Below, piece after piece: positions 1-7,500 of a DNA stretch of 40,121 bases (positions within the stretch are counted from its first letter, which is position 1; every line of letters starts with the position of its first letter). Location: NCBI GenBank assembly GCA_013140775.1, contig JABFSA010000120.1, positions 1 through 40,121 on the forward strand, given 5' to 3'. The notes beneath the pieces are model-generated. The model had not been told where the DNA came from and searched no databases. It saw only the letters and a list, made by a program, of their open reading frames with translations. The DNA is from Acidobacteriota bacterium (lineage in GTDB: Bacteria > Acidobacteriota > Vicinamibacteria > Vicinamibacterales > UBA2999). The translations under genes and the position numbers were made by a program.

Positions 1-1
1 C

Positions 2-1000
2 GGTGAGGCTGAGCATGACGAGGTAGAGCCCGAGCGGGGTGACGACCTCCTCGAGCGCCTTTTCGATCCCTACACGGGCGCCGACCTTGGCGACGCGATG
101 TCGCCGGTCATGCGTACGTTGACCTGGCTGGCGCGCCTGCACGACGACCTGTTGCTGGGCGAGACGGGCCGTAGGCTCAACGGAATCGGGAGCGCGCTCG
201 TCGGACTGGTCGTCGTGACCGGCGTGATCACGTGGTGGCCCACATGGCTCAGCCGCCGCCGGAGCGGCCGGTTGCGGCCGTCGGCAGTGCGGTCGACGAA
301 CGCCGCCGTGCACCGTCAACTGGGAGTGTGGGGCCTGGGACTGATGCTCGTGTGGGTCGTCTCCGGGATCTATCTCGCGTTTCCCGAACCGTTCGACGAG
401 GCCGCTTGGGTCGTGTCGGGCGACGATCTGTCGGGCATCGGATACCAAGCGCTGACCTGGTTGACGTACCTCCACTTCGGCCGCTTCAGCGCCGCCGTGC
501 AGATCGTGTGGGTCGTGGTCGGTGTGTTACCAGCGGTGCTGGTCGTGGCCGGCGTCGGCATGTGGTGGACGCGCAAGGTCAGACGGTCCGTCGTACGCAC
601 GCCAGCCGGCGCGGCGCGCCAGTGGGCGGGGCCCCTGTGGACGGCGCGAGCCACATCGGTCGTGCTCGTGGGCGTCGGCTGCGGCGCGTGGGCGCTGTAC
701 ACCTGGGCCAACTACCGCGAAGAGCAGCAAGTCGAGCGGTTCCTTGGCGCCGTGGCATCCGGGCAGTATCGGCGGGCGCACGCCATGTGGGACGGCGACG
801 AGTACCGATTCGAACGCTTTCTCGCCGATTGGGGCCCGGGCGGCCGATACACCACGGGCGGCTCGGACATCGAGGTGATCGACTCGACCACGCAGGGCGC
901 CGCCGTGACGGTCTATATCAAGACCGCGGCCCCGACACCGGTCGCGCTCGACGTGGACAAGGAAACGATGCGCCTGTCCTATGGGCCAACCGACGAGTAG
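2..1000 (+). CDS. PepSY-associated transmembrane protein, 5' truncated
   Basis: The reading frame is open from the window edge (base 2), so the true start lies upstream; the 332 residues visible are the C-terminal part. An in-frame ATG at 98 is internal, because the conserved stretch FDPYTGADLGD lies before it. Four hydrophobic segments are visible, around LNGIGSALVGLVVVTGVITW, LGLMLVWVVSGIYLAF, IVWVVVGVLPAVLVVAGVGM and TSVVLVGVGCGAWALYTW. This fits the PepSY_TM family of inner-membrane proteins, often found beside iron-uptake receptors and proposed to act in periplasmic iron reduction. The last 90 or so residues are a soluble extension (QVERFLGAVASGQY, then MWDGDEYRFERF) that is not part of the core family. 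It resembles small NTF2-like accessory domains, but I cannot confirm this. The family call is good; the substrate is unknown. Confidence 0.8.
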   Translation, partial: GEAEHDEVEPERGDDLLERLFDPYTGADLGDAMSPVMRTLTWLARLHDDLLLGETGRRLNGIGSALVGLVVVTGVITWWPTWLSRRRSGRLRPSAVRSTNAAVHRQLGVWGLGLMLVWVVSGIYLAFPEPFDEAAWVVSGDDLSGIGYQALTWLTYLHFGRFSAAVQIVWVVVGVLPAVLVVAGVGMWWTRKVRRSVVRTPAGAARQWAGPLWTARATSVVLVGVGCGAWALYTWANYREEQQVERFLGAVASGQYRRAHAMWDGDEYRFERFLADWGPGGRYTTGGSDIEVIDSTTQGAAVTVYIKTAAPTPVALDVDKETMRLSYGPTDE

Positions 1001-1150
1001 GCCGCCGCCGGACGCTCAACCGAAACGCACCGTGGCGTCGCCTGCCGGCCGCCACGTGCTGCCGGCCACGAGAGTTCGTGTGTCTCTGGACTCTGAGTAG
1101 AGGGCTGACGCCGCAGGGAAACACACCGGCTGTCGAACGTGGTGGCTGCC

Positions 1151-1627
1151 TCACCGCTGCTTCGCTCGCGGCTTGCGCGAGGCCTTCGGCTCCTGGTCAT
1201 GGCCACCAGGAACCGGGACGGCAACAACTGTCAGCCCCTCGATGCCCGCGAAGTCTTTCGGGTTGCATGTGTACAAGGGCAATCCGTTCGCCAGGGCGGT
1301 CGCGGCGATCATGACGTCGTAAGCACGCGGCTTCACAGCGCGCCCGCTCCGTCGAAGCGCCAGGGCGGCGCGACCAAACGCCCGTGCGGCGGCCACATCG
1401 AACGGAAGCGGTTCGAAATCCGACTCGGCCTGTTGTACGTGCGACTGACGTGCCGCGCGTTCCTCGTCTGTGGTGGCCACGAGAGGTCCGACCGAGAGTT
1501 CGGCGAGGGTCACCGTGGTGATGAGTGGCTCGACGGGAAGGAGGCTCTCATCCTGGATCCTCGTGAGCAGGATCAGCGTGCTCGTGTCGAGGATGCCCCG
1601 CTCGTGACGTAGTCGCGGTCGAGTCAC
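1151..1627 (-). CDS. VapC-like PIN-domain toxin (type II toxin-antitoxin)
   Basis: A 158-residue PIN-domain protein, probably an RNase that cleaves RNA until bound by its antitoxin. Near the N-terminus is GILDTSTLILL with the first acidic residue, followed by TLAELSVG with the conserved Glu. A C-terminal DVMIAATALANGLPLYTCNPKDF carries further acidic metal ligands; together these give the usual PIN active site. I chose the GTG at 1627-1625 because it overlaps the antitoxin stop codon as GTGA. That 4-base overlap is typical of these operons and implies translational coupling. A longer reading frame back to 1699 only adds residues encoded antisense to the antitoxin. The C-terminal tail (QEPKASRKPRAKQR) is basic. 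Well supported as a family; its RNA target is unknown. Confidence 0.88.
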   Translation of the reverse strand: MTRPRLRHERGILDTSTLILLTRIQDESLLPVEPLITTVTLAELSVGPLVATTDEERAARQSHVQQAESDFEPLPFDVAAARAFGRAALALRRSGRAVKPRAYDVMIAATALANGLPLYTCNPKDFAGIEGLTVVAVPVPGGHDQEPKASRKPRAKQR

Positions 1628-1860
1628 AGCGACGAATCCAGCGCCGCGTCGATGTCCGCCTTCAGCCGGTCCGCATCGACGGGCACGAGGCGTTGCCACC
1701 GGCCCAGCAGTGCAGACGCCCGGAGCGGACGCCGCGACAACGGTCGGAGCTCGGCGATGGCATGCCCATCGCGAGTCACCGTGAGAGACTCCCCGCGTTC
1801 GACGCGAGCCAGCACGCGCCCGCCGTCATTGCGCAACTCGCGGACCGTGACTTCAGCCAT
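1624..1860 (-). CDS. Phd/YefM-type antitoxin
   Basis: A 78-residue antitoxin encoded directly upstream of the PIN toxin and overlapping it by 4 bases. The N-terminal half, MAEVTVRELRNDGGRVLARV followed by ERGESLTVTRDGHAIAEL, is the classic Phd/YefM DNA-binding fold. The C-terminal half (LLGRWQRLVPVDADRLKADI) should be the flexible toxin-wrapping part. Such proteins normally repress their own promoter, which would lie in 1861-1900, just before the repeat element. The order antitoxin-toxin and the overlap support an intact module. Confidence 0.88.
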   Translation of the reverse strand: MAEVTVRELRNDGGRVLARVERGESLTVTRDGHAIAELRPLSRRPLRASALLGRWQRLVPVDADRLKADIDAALDSSL

Positions 1861-1899
1861 GCCTTAGCGTATCACCGGTGAGACGGCAGAGCAACGCAC

Positions 1900-2219
1900 A
1901 CCGAACGACACGGCGGCGTACACCGACAAGTCGCTTCAAGAATTGTGTAGAAACTGTGTAAGACAGGCCCGGAAACCCCAAGGCACCGGGACGAACACGG
2001 CGTCACTTCGAGGAGCACGAACCGGCCGCAACCTGCTGATTTGATTGTGCGTTGGGGTGCGAGGGTGTCGCTCAGTGCCGGTCGCCAGAAGCACTTTCCA
2101 AGCGTGCGCCATCGACCACTCGGCCATCTCTCCATTTTGAATCAACAAGTTACGCCCGCCACTCGGGTGGGAGATCGTGAATTGTGTAAGACCTCCGGAT
2201 GTGACGCGATCACTTACGG
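1900..2219 (-). repeat. Dispersed element copy A with tRNA-Ser half
   Basis: About 320 bp that align without gaps to 27342-27661 at a constant offset of 25,442 bp. Conservation is patchy but strong in blocks: ACCGA at 1900, paired TGTGTA motifs 11 bp apart at 1943-1962, TCGAGGAGCA near 2008, the tRNA-Ser half at 2094-2133, TTGATTC-type sequence just upstream of it (minus strand), and GAATTGTGTAAGACCTCC at 2179-2196 followed by ATCACTTACGG at the end. Outside these limits similarity stops, except that a TATACTG motif (minus strand, 2259-2264) recurs beside both copies. I found no long terminal inverted repeats and no transposase or integrase inside. It could be an attachment site, a non-autonomous element or a small RNA gene; see findings. 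Confidence 0.75.
2094..2133 (-). pseudogene. tRNA-Ser(GGA) 5' half
   Basis: Read on the minus strand, this has the first 40 or so bases of a bacterial tRNA-Ser: acceptor strand GGAGAGA, a D-arm starting GCCGAGTGG and ending GGC, and an anticodon arm CACGC-TTGGAAA with anticodon GGA. The match stops in the 3' side of the anticodon stem (GTGCT instead of GCGTG). No variable arm, T-arm or matching acceptor 3' strand follows. It is therefore not a working tRNA gene. The break point in the anticodon stem-loop is one of the places where tyrosine recombinases cross over in tRNA genes. Confidence 0.75.
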
Positions 2220-2386
2220 CCACGCGAGCCGATGCCGGCGCGCAGTGCGAGCGCTTCCAGTATAAGCGCAGCCCTCAAGAGAGAGGCTATTTGGGGGGCT
2301 GTTCCACGTCTTGCGCCTAGGTCCTGGAACCTCCCCTATGGTCGCCCGTCAGTGCGCATCGCACAGGAGCACGATAGGATGACGTC

Positions 2387-2599
2387 ATGCAAGACAGTGA
2401 CATTGTCGCCGACCGGCGAGATGATGGCAGATACGTCATCCGGCGCTGGCGCGCGATCGACGGCGCTCTTCTGCCGATCGACGGACAGGACGAGTCATAC
2501 GACGAAGAAGAGATGTACCGTCGTCTGAACCTGTTGCGAAGTACGGGGGATACGTACGTTCGGGAGCAGCCGACAACTGCCCGCCTCATCCAACCTTGA
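2387..2599 (+). CDS. Small hypothetical protein
   Basis: A 70-residue ORF with a compact, charged product (RRDDGRYVIRRWRAIDG, then DESYDEEEMYRRLNLL). A purine-rich GATAGGA lies about 7 bases before the ATG. It has no membrane segment or signal peptide and no family I recognise. The acidic helix-like middle followed by a basic one suggests a folded protein rather than a chance ORF. No frame on the other strand here looks like a better gene. Existence is moderately likely; function unknown. Confidence 0.45.
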   Translation: MQDSDIVADRRDDGRYVIRRWRAIDGALLPIDGQDESYDEEEMYRRLNLLRSTGDTYVREQPTTARLIQP

Positions 2600-2641
2600 A
2601 TCGAAGTCGCGCCCGCGGGGCCGAGGCTTCCGTCCAGCCAT

Positions 2642-2905
2642 CTAAGGTTGACGCGCGTGCGGATGGTGCATCCGGTCGTGCAGTTCGGCCAGTCGCGGAA
2701 ACATCAGCCCCACCAGGATCAGCGCAGCGAGCAGGAACCACATATGGAGGGGAAAGTGGTCGCGAAATCGCATCCGGCGCAGACGTCTGTGCAGCGCTCG
2801 CTCACGGGACGAGACGCGGCGACCGGTTCGGATCGTGCGGTAGATTCTGAGACCGCCCATCGGCGTGCCGAGCCGGCCGCCGCAGTCGTCTGCGGGGCCG
2901 GCCAC
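2642..2905 (-). CDS. Small single-pass membrane protein downstream of TBDR
   Basis: An 87-residue ORF beginning with GTG 9 bases after the stop codon of the TonB-dependent receptor, so probably in its operon. A basic segment (RERALHRRLRRMRFRDHFP) precedes one clear transmembrane helix (LHMWFLLAALILVGLMFP). A short tail with several histidines, ELHDRMHHPHARQP, follows. The basic-inside rule places the N-terminus in the cytoplasm and the His-rich tail in the periplasm. An internal ATG at 2860 would give a 72-residue protein. No family is recognised. The His-rich tail next to a ZnuD-like receptor hints at metal handling, but this is only context. Confidence 0.5.
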   Translation of the reverse strand: MAGPADDCGGRLGTPMGGLRIYRTIRTGRRVSSRERALHRRLRRMRFRDHFPLHMWFLLAALILVGLMFPRLAELHDRMHHPHARQP

Positions 2906-2914
2906 CGGACGCGT

Positions 2915-5107
2915 TCAGAACTTGGCGCTGTAGACGACCGCGAAGTTGCGGCCCATCTCAGGAGCCAGGTCCTTCAGGTAATTCAGGTGGTTGTGATACA
3001 GAGCGTTCGTGGCGTTGTCGAGCCGCACGGTAATCGTATTGGCCGTGCGCGCTGAGCCAAAGGTGTACGACGCGAAGACTTTCATGAGGTTGTAGCCGTC
3101 GGTCGGCGTCTCGCCTACAACCGCGCCGCCGAAGCCCAACGCGTAGATACGATCCTGCTTTGCCGTGAAAGTGCCATCGATGCCCGCCTGGAACGCGTTC
3201 TTCTGCAGGCGGATGCCGGCGCGCCCGCGAAGAGGGGGGATGCGTGGCATCGAGGTATCGATACTCGTCAGCTCCCCTCGGACATAGTCCACGCCTCCCT
3301 CAAGCCACACGATCGGCGCGACCTTCACGTCGATGTGCGACTCGATGCCGGCCAGGCGTCCGTCGGCCTGCGCGAAGACGGTTTCGGCCAACCCCTCTTC
3401 CTCATCGACCTCGCCGGTGAATTCCCGGAAGATGAAGTTGTTGATGCGGTTGACGAAGAATGTGACCTCCCCAGCGGCGGCAGCCCCGCGCCAACGCAGT
3501 GATGCATCAAACCCGAGTGACCGTTCGGCCGTGAGGTCCGGATTGCCATTCTCGATGGCGTTGTTGCCGGGGTGTGGGCCATGAAAATAGAGCTCCTCGA
3601 GAGCGGGATTCCGCGCCGCGCTGGCCAGGCTGAACGCGACCGTCACTTGGTCGGTCGGAAGGAGGAGAAGGCCCACCGAGCCGGATACGTTGGTGAAATC
3701 ACGAGCCGGTTCGTCGGCTTGCGGCTCGAAAGAGGCGTGTTCGACCCGACCGCCGAACTGAATCTGGGCATGCCGGCTTGCAGCAACCTCTTCGTACAGA
3801 TAGAACGCGCCGCCTCGCTGATCGACTTCCGGTGACAGGGCCTCTTCTCCCAAGGCCGAGAAGTTGCGCGTAAGAAACGAGCCGCCGATCGACCCATCCA
3901 TACGGCCAATCTGGCGGTGGTGCAGCAGCAACTGCAGCTCGGTGGTGTTGTTGATGAACGACGTCGCCACCTCCTCCCCATCCAGTTCGTCGTGCTTGTA
4001 GCGGCGCACACCGAATGATCCGCGCACGCCGTCGAAGATCCCACCCATGCTGCGACGCTCACCACGAACGGTAAAGTTCTGCCGCCGTGGATTGAGATTG
4101 GTCTCACCTTCCTCGACGAACGGAATGCCGTAGTGCGTCTTGTCCCAGGCGTAACTGGCGCCGAAGTAGCCGCGGTCGGACGTATAGCCAGCGCCGACTT
4201 CCGCTGCGCCACCACGATTGAAGGAATTGGCGATGGTGCCATCGGGTGTCTTGAAGTCGTCCGTCCGCCTGCCGCTGCCGGCGAGGTGCAGGGCAAACTT
4301 CCCGTTTCCGACGGTCACGTCGCCAGCGGCACCGCCGCCAGGAGCTGCCGATGACGCGTCCAGAGTCACCGAACCGGTGGCGCCGGTAACCGGCGTTCTC
4401 GGGATCTCGTTGGTGACGACGTTCACCAGACCGCCAATCGCATTTGCACCGTACAGGAGCGTGGCCGGTCCGCGAACGACTTCAATCGTTGAAGCCGAAG
4501 CCGGGTTGACATTCACACCGTGATCACCAGACTGGCTCGACAGATCGCCCATGCGCAGCCCGTCTTCGACGATCAGCACGCGGTCGCCATCAAGGCCGCG
4601 AATGACCGGGCGCGCCGGGCCTGGTCCGAAGCTACGAAGGGCAATCCCCGGCTCGTTCTCGAGCGTTGCGCCCAGCGTTCCCTGCAGCGCCTTGGTCAGC
4701 TCCTGGCCGCCAAGCACGTCGGTCGCCTGGAACGTCTCGAACTGGCTGCGCCCTTCAGGGCTGACGGACGTCACTTCGCTGAAGTGCAATTCCGGGTTCA
4801 GAGTGACATTGATGGTCTGCTCCCCCCCGGCGACCGTGACGTCCATCCGGTACGGCAGGAACAAGTTCTGTCGTACGACGAGGTCGTACATCCCGGCGGG
4901 AACGTCGGGAATCCGATATTGTCCGGCCGCGTCGGTGGCGACCTGACGCGTAAAGGTCGTCGACTGCACCAGCACTACCGCGTTCGGCACGGGGTCGCCG
5001 GTCAGGGTATTCGTGACCGCGCCAACAACCACGGCTGATTGCTGAGCAGCCGCCTGCCAAGGCAGGGCGGCGAGGCATAAGAGCACGAGCGCACACTTGA
5101 TCTTCAT
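2915..5107 (-). CDS. TonB-dependent outer-membrane receptor, ZnuD-like
   Basis: A 730-residue outer-membrane receptor that would import a metal or metal complex using energy from TonB-ExbBD. It has a signal peptide (LVLLCLAALPWQAAAQ) and an N-terminal carboxypeptidase regulatory-like beta-sandwich (residues 27-110, with AVTNTLTGDPVPNAVVLVQS). The plug domain contains PVIRGLDGDRVLIVEDGLRM, SSQSGDHGVNVNPASAS and VVRGPATLLYGANAIGGLVN. The rest is a 22-strand-type barrel ending in an aromatic residue (YSAKF). The SGDHG-type plug is what ZnuD-like zinc receptors show, so zinc is my best guess; heme or copper cannot be excluded. The start ATG is preceded by GGAG at good spacing. The leader upstream holds a strong hairpin (5231-5258). 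Confidence 0.85.
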   Translation of the reverse strand: MKIKCALVLLCLAALPWQAAAQQSAVVVGAVTNTLTGDPVPNAVVLVQSTTFTRQVATDAAGQYRIPDVPAGMYDLVVRQNLFLPYRMDVTVAGGEQTINVTLNPELHFSEVTSVSPEGRSQFETFQATDVLGGQELTKALQGTLGATLENEPGIALRSFGPGPARPVIRGLDGDRVLIVEDGLRMGDLSSQSGDHGVNVNPASASTIEVVRGPATLLYGANAIGGLVNVVTNEIPRTPVTGATGSVTLDASSAAPGGGAAGDVTVGNGKFALHLAGSGRRTDDFKTPDGTIANSFNRGGAAEVGAGYTSDRGYFGASYAWDKTHYGIPFVEEGETNLNPRRQNFTVRGERRSMGGIFDGVRGSFGVRRYKHDELDGEEVATSFINNTTELQLLLHHRQIGRMDGSIGGSFLTRNFSALGEEALSPEVDQRGGAFYLYEEVAASRHAQIQFGGRVEHASFEPQADEPARDFTNVSGSVGLLLLPTDQVTVAFSLASAARNPALEELYFHGPHPGNNAIENGNPDLTAERSLGFDASLRWRGAAAAGEVTFFVNRINNFIFREFTGEVDEEEGLAETVFAQADGRLAGIESHIDVKVAPIVWLEGGVDYVRGELTSIDTSMPRIPPLRGRAGIRLQKNAFQAGIDGTFTAKQDRIYALGFGGAVVGETPTDGYNLMKVFASYTFGSARTANTITVRLDNATNALYHNHLNYLKDLAPEMGRNFAVVYSAKF

Positions 5108-5566
5108 GACAACTCCAAGTCGTCACGCTACTAGAGCTGCTCCGTACGAACGACCTCAAGCCGATGGATGGAACAAAACGACCCATGACTGGTTGGCGAA
5201 TGGCGGCAGGTGGACTGTTACAGAAACGACGGCCCGGAGCGCCGCAGCGCCCCGGGCCTTGGCAGTGTTGGAGGCAATCCATGCGGGGACTGCCCGGACA
5301 GCCTGCACCACGCTGACAGGTCGACGCATCGCGAAATCGATGGCTGGACGGATCCGCGCCATGAACGGACGGTCTGTCCCACGCCCGAGCGGCAGGCGGT
5401 GAATGGTCGAACACTACCTACCAACGGCCCGTGGGGGGCATGGTGCGGCGGTCCTCCACTCACCGTTGCCATGGCGCCATTGATTCGAAGAGGGATGCGA
5501 GGCTGCCGCCGCCTCACGTAAGGTCAGGCCGCCTTGAGCAGCGTCTATCCCATCGACCCGGTTGAC
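5108..5566. promoter_or_regulatory. Divergent intergenic region
   Basis: This 459-bp gap separates the minus-strand TBDR from the plus-strand kinase and must hold both promoters. I see no convincing protein gene. A minus-strand ORF at 5156-5362 encodes a featureless 68-residue peptide and could at most be a leader. The one clear structure is the GC hairpin at 5231-5258. No cobalamin-riboswitch consensus box and no Fur or Zur box was recognised by eye. If the kinase uses the TTG at 5534, the gap shrinks to 426 bp. Confidence 0.5.
5231..5258. terminator. Strong GC hairpin in TBDR leader
   Basis: GGCCCGG at 5231-5237 pairs with CCGGGCC at 5252-5258. After one A/C mismatch, GCGC pairs with GCGC around the loop CGCA. 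There is no T-tract of terminator quality on either strand (minus strand reads GTCGTTTCTG after the stem). It may be an attenuator or mRNA-stability element in the TBDR 5' leader rather than a true terminator. Confidence 0.35.
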
Positions 5567-6448
5567 ATGCGCCGCGTGCCGGCGACCACGACGACCTACA
5601 GTGGCGTATGCCACGGAACACTTGGCGAGCTCCTTCAGGGGCCGTTCGTTCGGCAGGACGGACTGCATATCGCGATCATTTCGCTGCCGGTGCGTCGATA
5701 CAGCTGGGTACACTTCGCGCCCGCCCAGGACACACGTCTCGACGACGATTTCGCCGTCAAGCCAAAGTCACGGCGCGCCATGGAGATCTATCTGGCCTTG
5801 CATGGCCGGTCACTGCCATGCGGGCGGTGGAGCTATGACTCTGAGCTGCTTCAAGGAAAGGGCATGGCGAGCTCCACCGCCGACATGGTCGCGACTATCC
5901 GATGTCTCGACGCGATCTTCGGAGTCCATTCCTCGCCGGAGTTGATCGCTGGCATCCTGCGCGACATCGAGCGCTCCGATAGCGTCTTTCTCGAAGGACA
6001 TGCGCTGTACCTCAGCGCCCAGCAGGAAGTCGTTCACCACTTCTCTGCGAATCCGCGGTTCCATCTGTGTTACATCGACGAGGGCGATCCGATCGACACC
6101 CAGGCGGCCGGACCGGCGTTGCTCGCGCACTACGAGCGACGTCTCACGGACTACCTGGCCAATCTCCATGCAGCGATCGGCGCGTTCTCGGCATCGGATT
6201 TGACAGGTATCTGTCGGTGCGCGACACGCAGCGCGTTGCTCGCGCAGGACGCGCTGCCGAAGCGCACCTTGGACGTCCTCGCCGCCCGCCAGGCCCGCTA
6301 CAAAGCCGATGGGATCGTGGTGGCCCACACCGGCAGCCTCGTCGGCTATCTCTACATTCAACGACCAACGCCGCCGGAGATCGGCGAGCTGTCGGCGTTC
6401 TTTCGCGGACTCGGCTACCAGTGCCGGTTCGTCGAGACGGGATTCTGA
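5567..6448 (+). CDS. GHMP-family kinase, PduX-like (L-threonine/serine kinase)
   Basis: A 293-residue GHMP kinase that should transfer phosphate from ATP to the hydroxyl of a small amino acid. Two signatures match PduX, the L-threonine kinase of cobalamin side-chain synthesis: N-terminal GTLGELLQG (residues 17-25; PduX has a CGELIQG-type motif) and the phosphate-binding loop GKGMASSTAD (97-106). A C-terminal AHTGSLVGYLY fits GHMP motif 3. The length is normal for PduX. No cobalamin genes are nearby. Instead a cysteine-synthase-fold PLP enzyme starts 5 bases after the stop, which suggests that the phospho-amino acid is its substrate. The ATG at 5567 lies 16 residues before the first motif. A TTG at 5534 with weak AAGG upstream would add 11 residues. 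Family confident, substrate inferred. Confidence 0.85.
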   Translation: MRRVPATTTTYSGVCHGTLGELLQGPFVRQDGLHIAIISLPVRRYSWVHFAPAQDTRLDDDFAVKPKSRRAMEIYLALHGRSLPCGRWSYDSELLQGKGMASSTADMVATIRCLDAIFGVHSSPELIAGILRDIERSDSVFLEGHALYLSAQQEVVHHFSANPRFHLCYIDEGDPIDTQAAGPALLAHYERRLTDYLANLHAAIGAFSASDLTGICRCATRSALLAQDALPKRTLDVLAARQARYKADGIVVAHTGSLVGYLYIQRPTPPEIGELSAFFRGLGYQCRFVETGF

Positions 6449-6453
6449 CGCCT

Positions 6454-7500
6454 ATGTTCGAGCACATCACCGACGCCATCAAAGCACCCGCCATCGTCAG
6501 ACTCGACACGAACCTCTACATCGCCAGGTTCGAAACGATGAAGGTGTATTCCACGCTCGCCGCCGTGGAACACCTGCTGCGACGAGGTGTCGTGAAACCT
6601 GGAGACACGCTCGTCGACAGCTCCAGCGGTCTCTACGCCTACTCGCTGGCCCTTGCCTGTCACAAGTACGGGATGAAGTGCCGCATCATCGCCTCGCGCA
6701 CGGTGGACAGGACGCTGATGGTGCAGTTGCAGATTCTCGGCGCGACCGTGGAACAGGTGGAACCGTCGCCGACGCTGAAGCTCGATCAGAGCCTCCGCGT
6801 CCAGCGTATCCAGGCGCTGCTTGAACGTGACCCCAGCATCCATTGGATGCAGCAGTATCACGACGCGGTGCACTATATGGGCTACGAAGGCGTGGCCGCG
6901 ATCGTGCGAGACACGCTGGGTAGCGATGCGCTGACGGTCGTCGGCGCCGTCGGGTCAGGCGCGTCCACCGGAGGGCTTGTGCAGTCACTCCGCGCGGCGA
7001 ACGGCGACGTCGAACTGATTGGAGTCCAGCCCTTCGGCAGCGTCACGTTCGGCAGCGAACACGTCGAGGATCCCGGCATCATCATCGCCGGCATCGGCAG
7101 CGCCATTCCCTTTCGCAACGTTCGGCACGAGCTGTACGACGTCATCCACTGGGTTTCATTCGACTATGCCCTGTCCGGCGCGGTGGCGCTGTTACGCCGA
7201 CATGCGATCTTCGCCGGGCTCTCGAGCGGCTGCTGCTATGTCGTGGCAGCCCGCGAAGCGGCGCAGCGGCCGGACCGGACGATCCTCTTCATCGCCGCCG
7301 ATACCGGGCACCGCTACGTCGACAGCGTGTTCGCCAGGCACACCGAGGCGCGAGAACTCGACGCCCTCGCGCCCGTGGTCATTTCGTCGCTGGCTGAGCT
7401 GACCCTACCCTGGTCTGCGATGCCGTGGGACCGACGTCCAGATCCTGCGCAGCAGCCTGTGGACGCGATCGCGTCAGAAGTTGCAGCCCGAGCGCACTGA
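6454..7500 (+). CDS. PLP-dependent cysteine-synthase-family enzyme (SbnA-like?)
   Basis: A 348-residue fold-type II PLP enzyme that would catalyse beta-replacement on an O-activated serine or threonine. The likely Schiff-base lysine is K30 in ETMKVYS, the position of NPTGSVKDR in CysK. The loop DSSSGLYAYSLA (55-66) replaces the usual TSGNTG. GSGASTGG (167-174) is the PLP-phosphate loop, and GLSSGC (255-260) matches the C-terminal SSG motif. The Asn that normally contacts the PLP 3'-oxygen appears to be Leu60, so the chemistry may differ from CysK. Following the kinase, it may use O-phospho-Thr or O-phospho-Ser as SbnA does in making diaminopropionate. The last 122 bases overlap the convergent MFS gene. 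Fold certain, reaction inferred. Confidence 0.85.
   Translation: MFEHITDAIKAPAIVRLDTNLYIARFETMKVYSTLAAVEHLLRRGVVKPGDTLVDSSSGLYAYSLALACHKYGMKCRIIASRTVDRTLMVQLQILGATVEQVEPSPTLKLDQSLRVQRIQALLERDPSIHWMQQYHDAVHYMGYEGVAAIVRDTLGSDALTVVGAVGSGASTGGLVQSLRAANGDVELIGVQPFGSVTFGSEHVEDPGIIIAGIGSAIPFRNVRHELYDVIHWVSFDYALSGAVALLRRHAIFAGLSSGCCYVVAAREAAQRPDRTILFIAADTGHRYVDSVFARHTEARELDALAPVVISSLAELTLPWSAMPWDRRPDPAQQPVDAIASEVAARAH

Noticed and set aside
232..1314. Long plus-strand ORF over the PepSY gene
   Set aside because: Arg/Gly-rich shadow in another frame of the PepSY gene; no domain features.
1936..2223. 95-residue minus-strand ORF with MAEWSMAHAWK
   Set aside because: This is the translation of the tRNA-Ser half and surrounding element, a well-known kind of false ORF; copy B has a stop in the same frame.
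5156..5362. 68-residue minus-strand ORF in the receptor leader
   Set aside because: No ribosome site, no recognisable features and it spans the GC hairpin; not reported as a gene.
5108..5533. Cobalamin riboswitch before the TonB receptor
   Set aside because: Considered because of the PduX-like neighbour; no B12-box consensus was seen.
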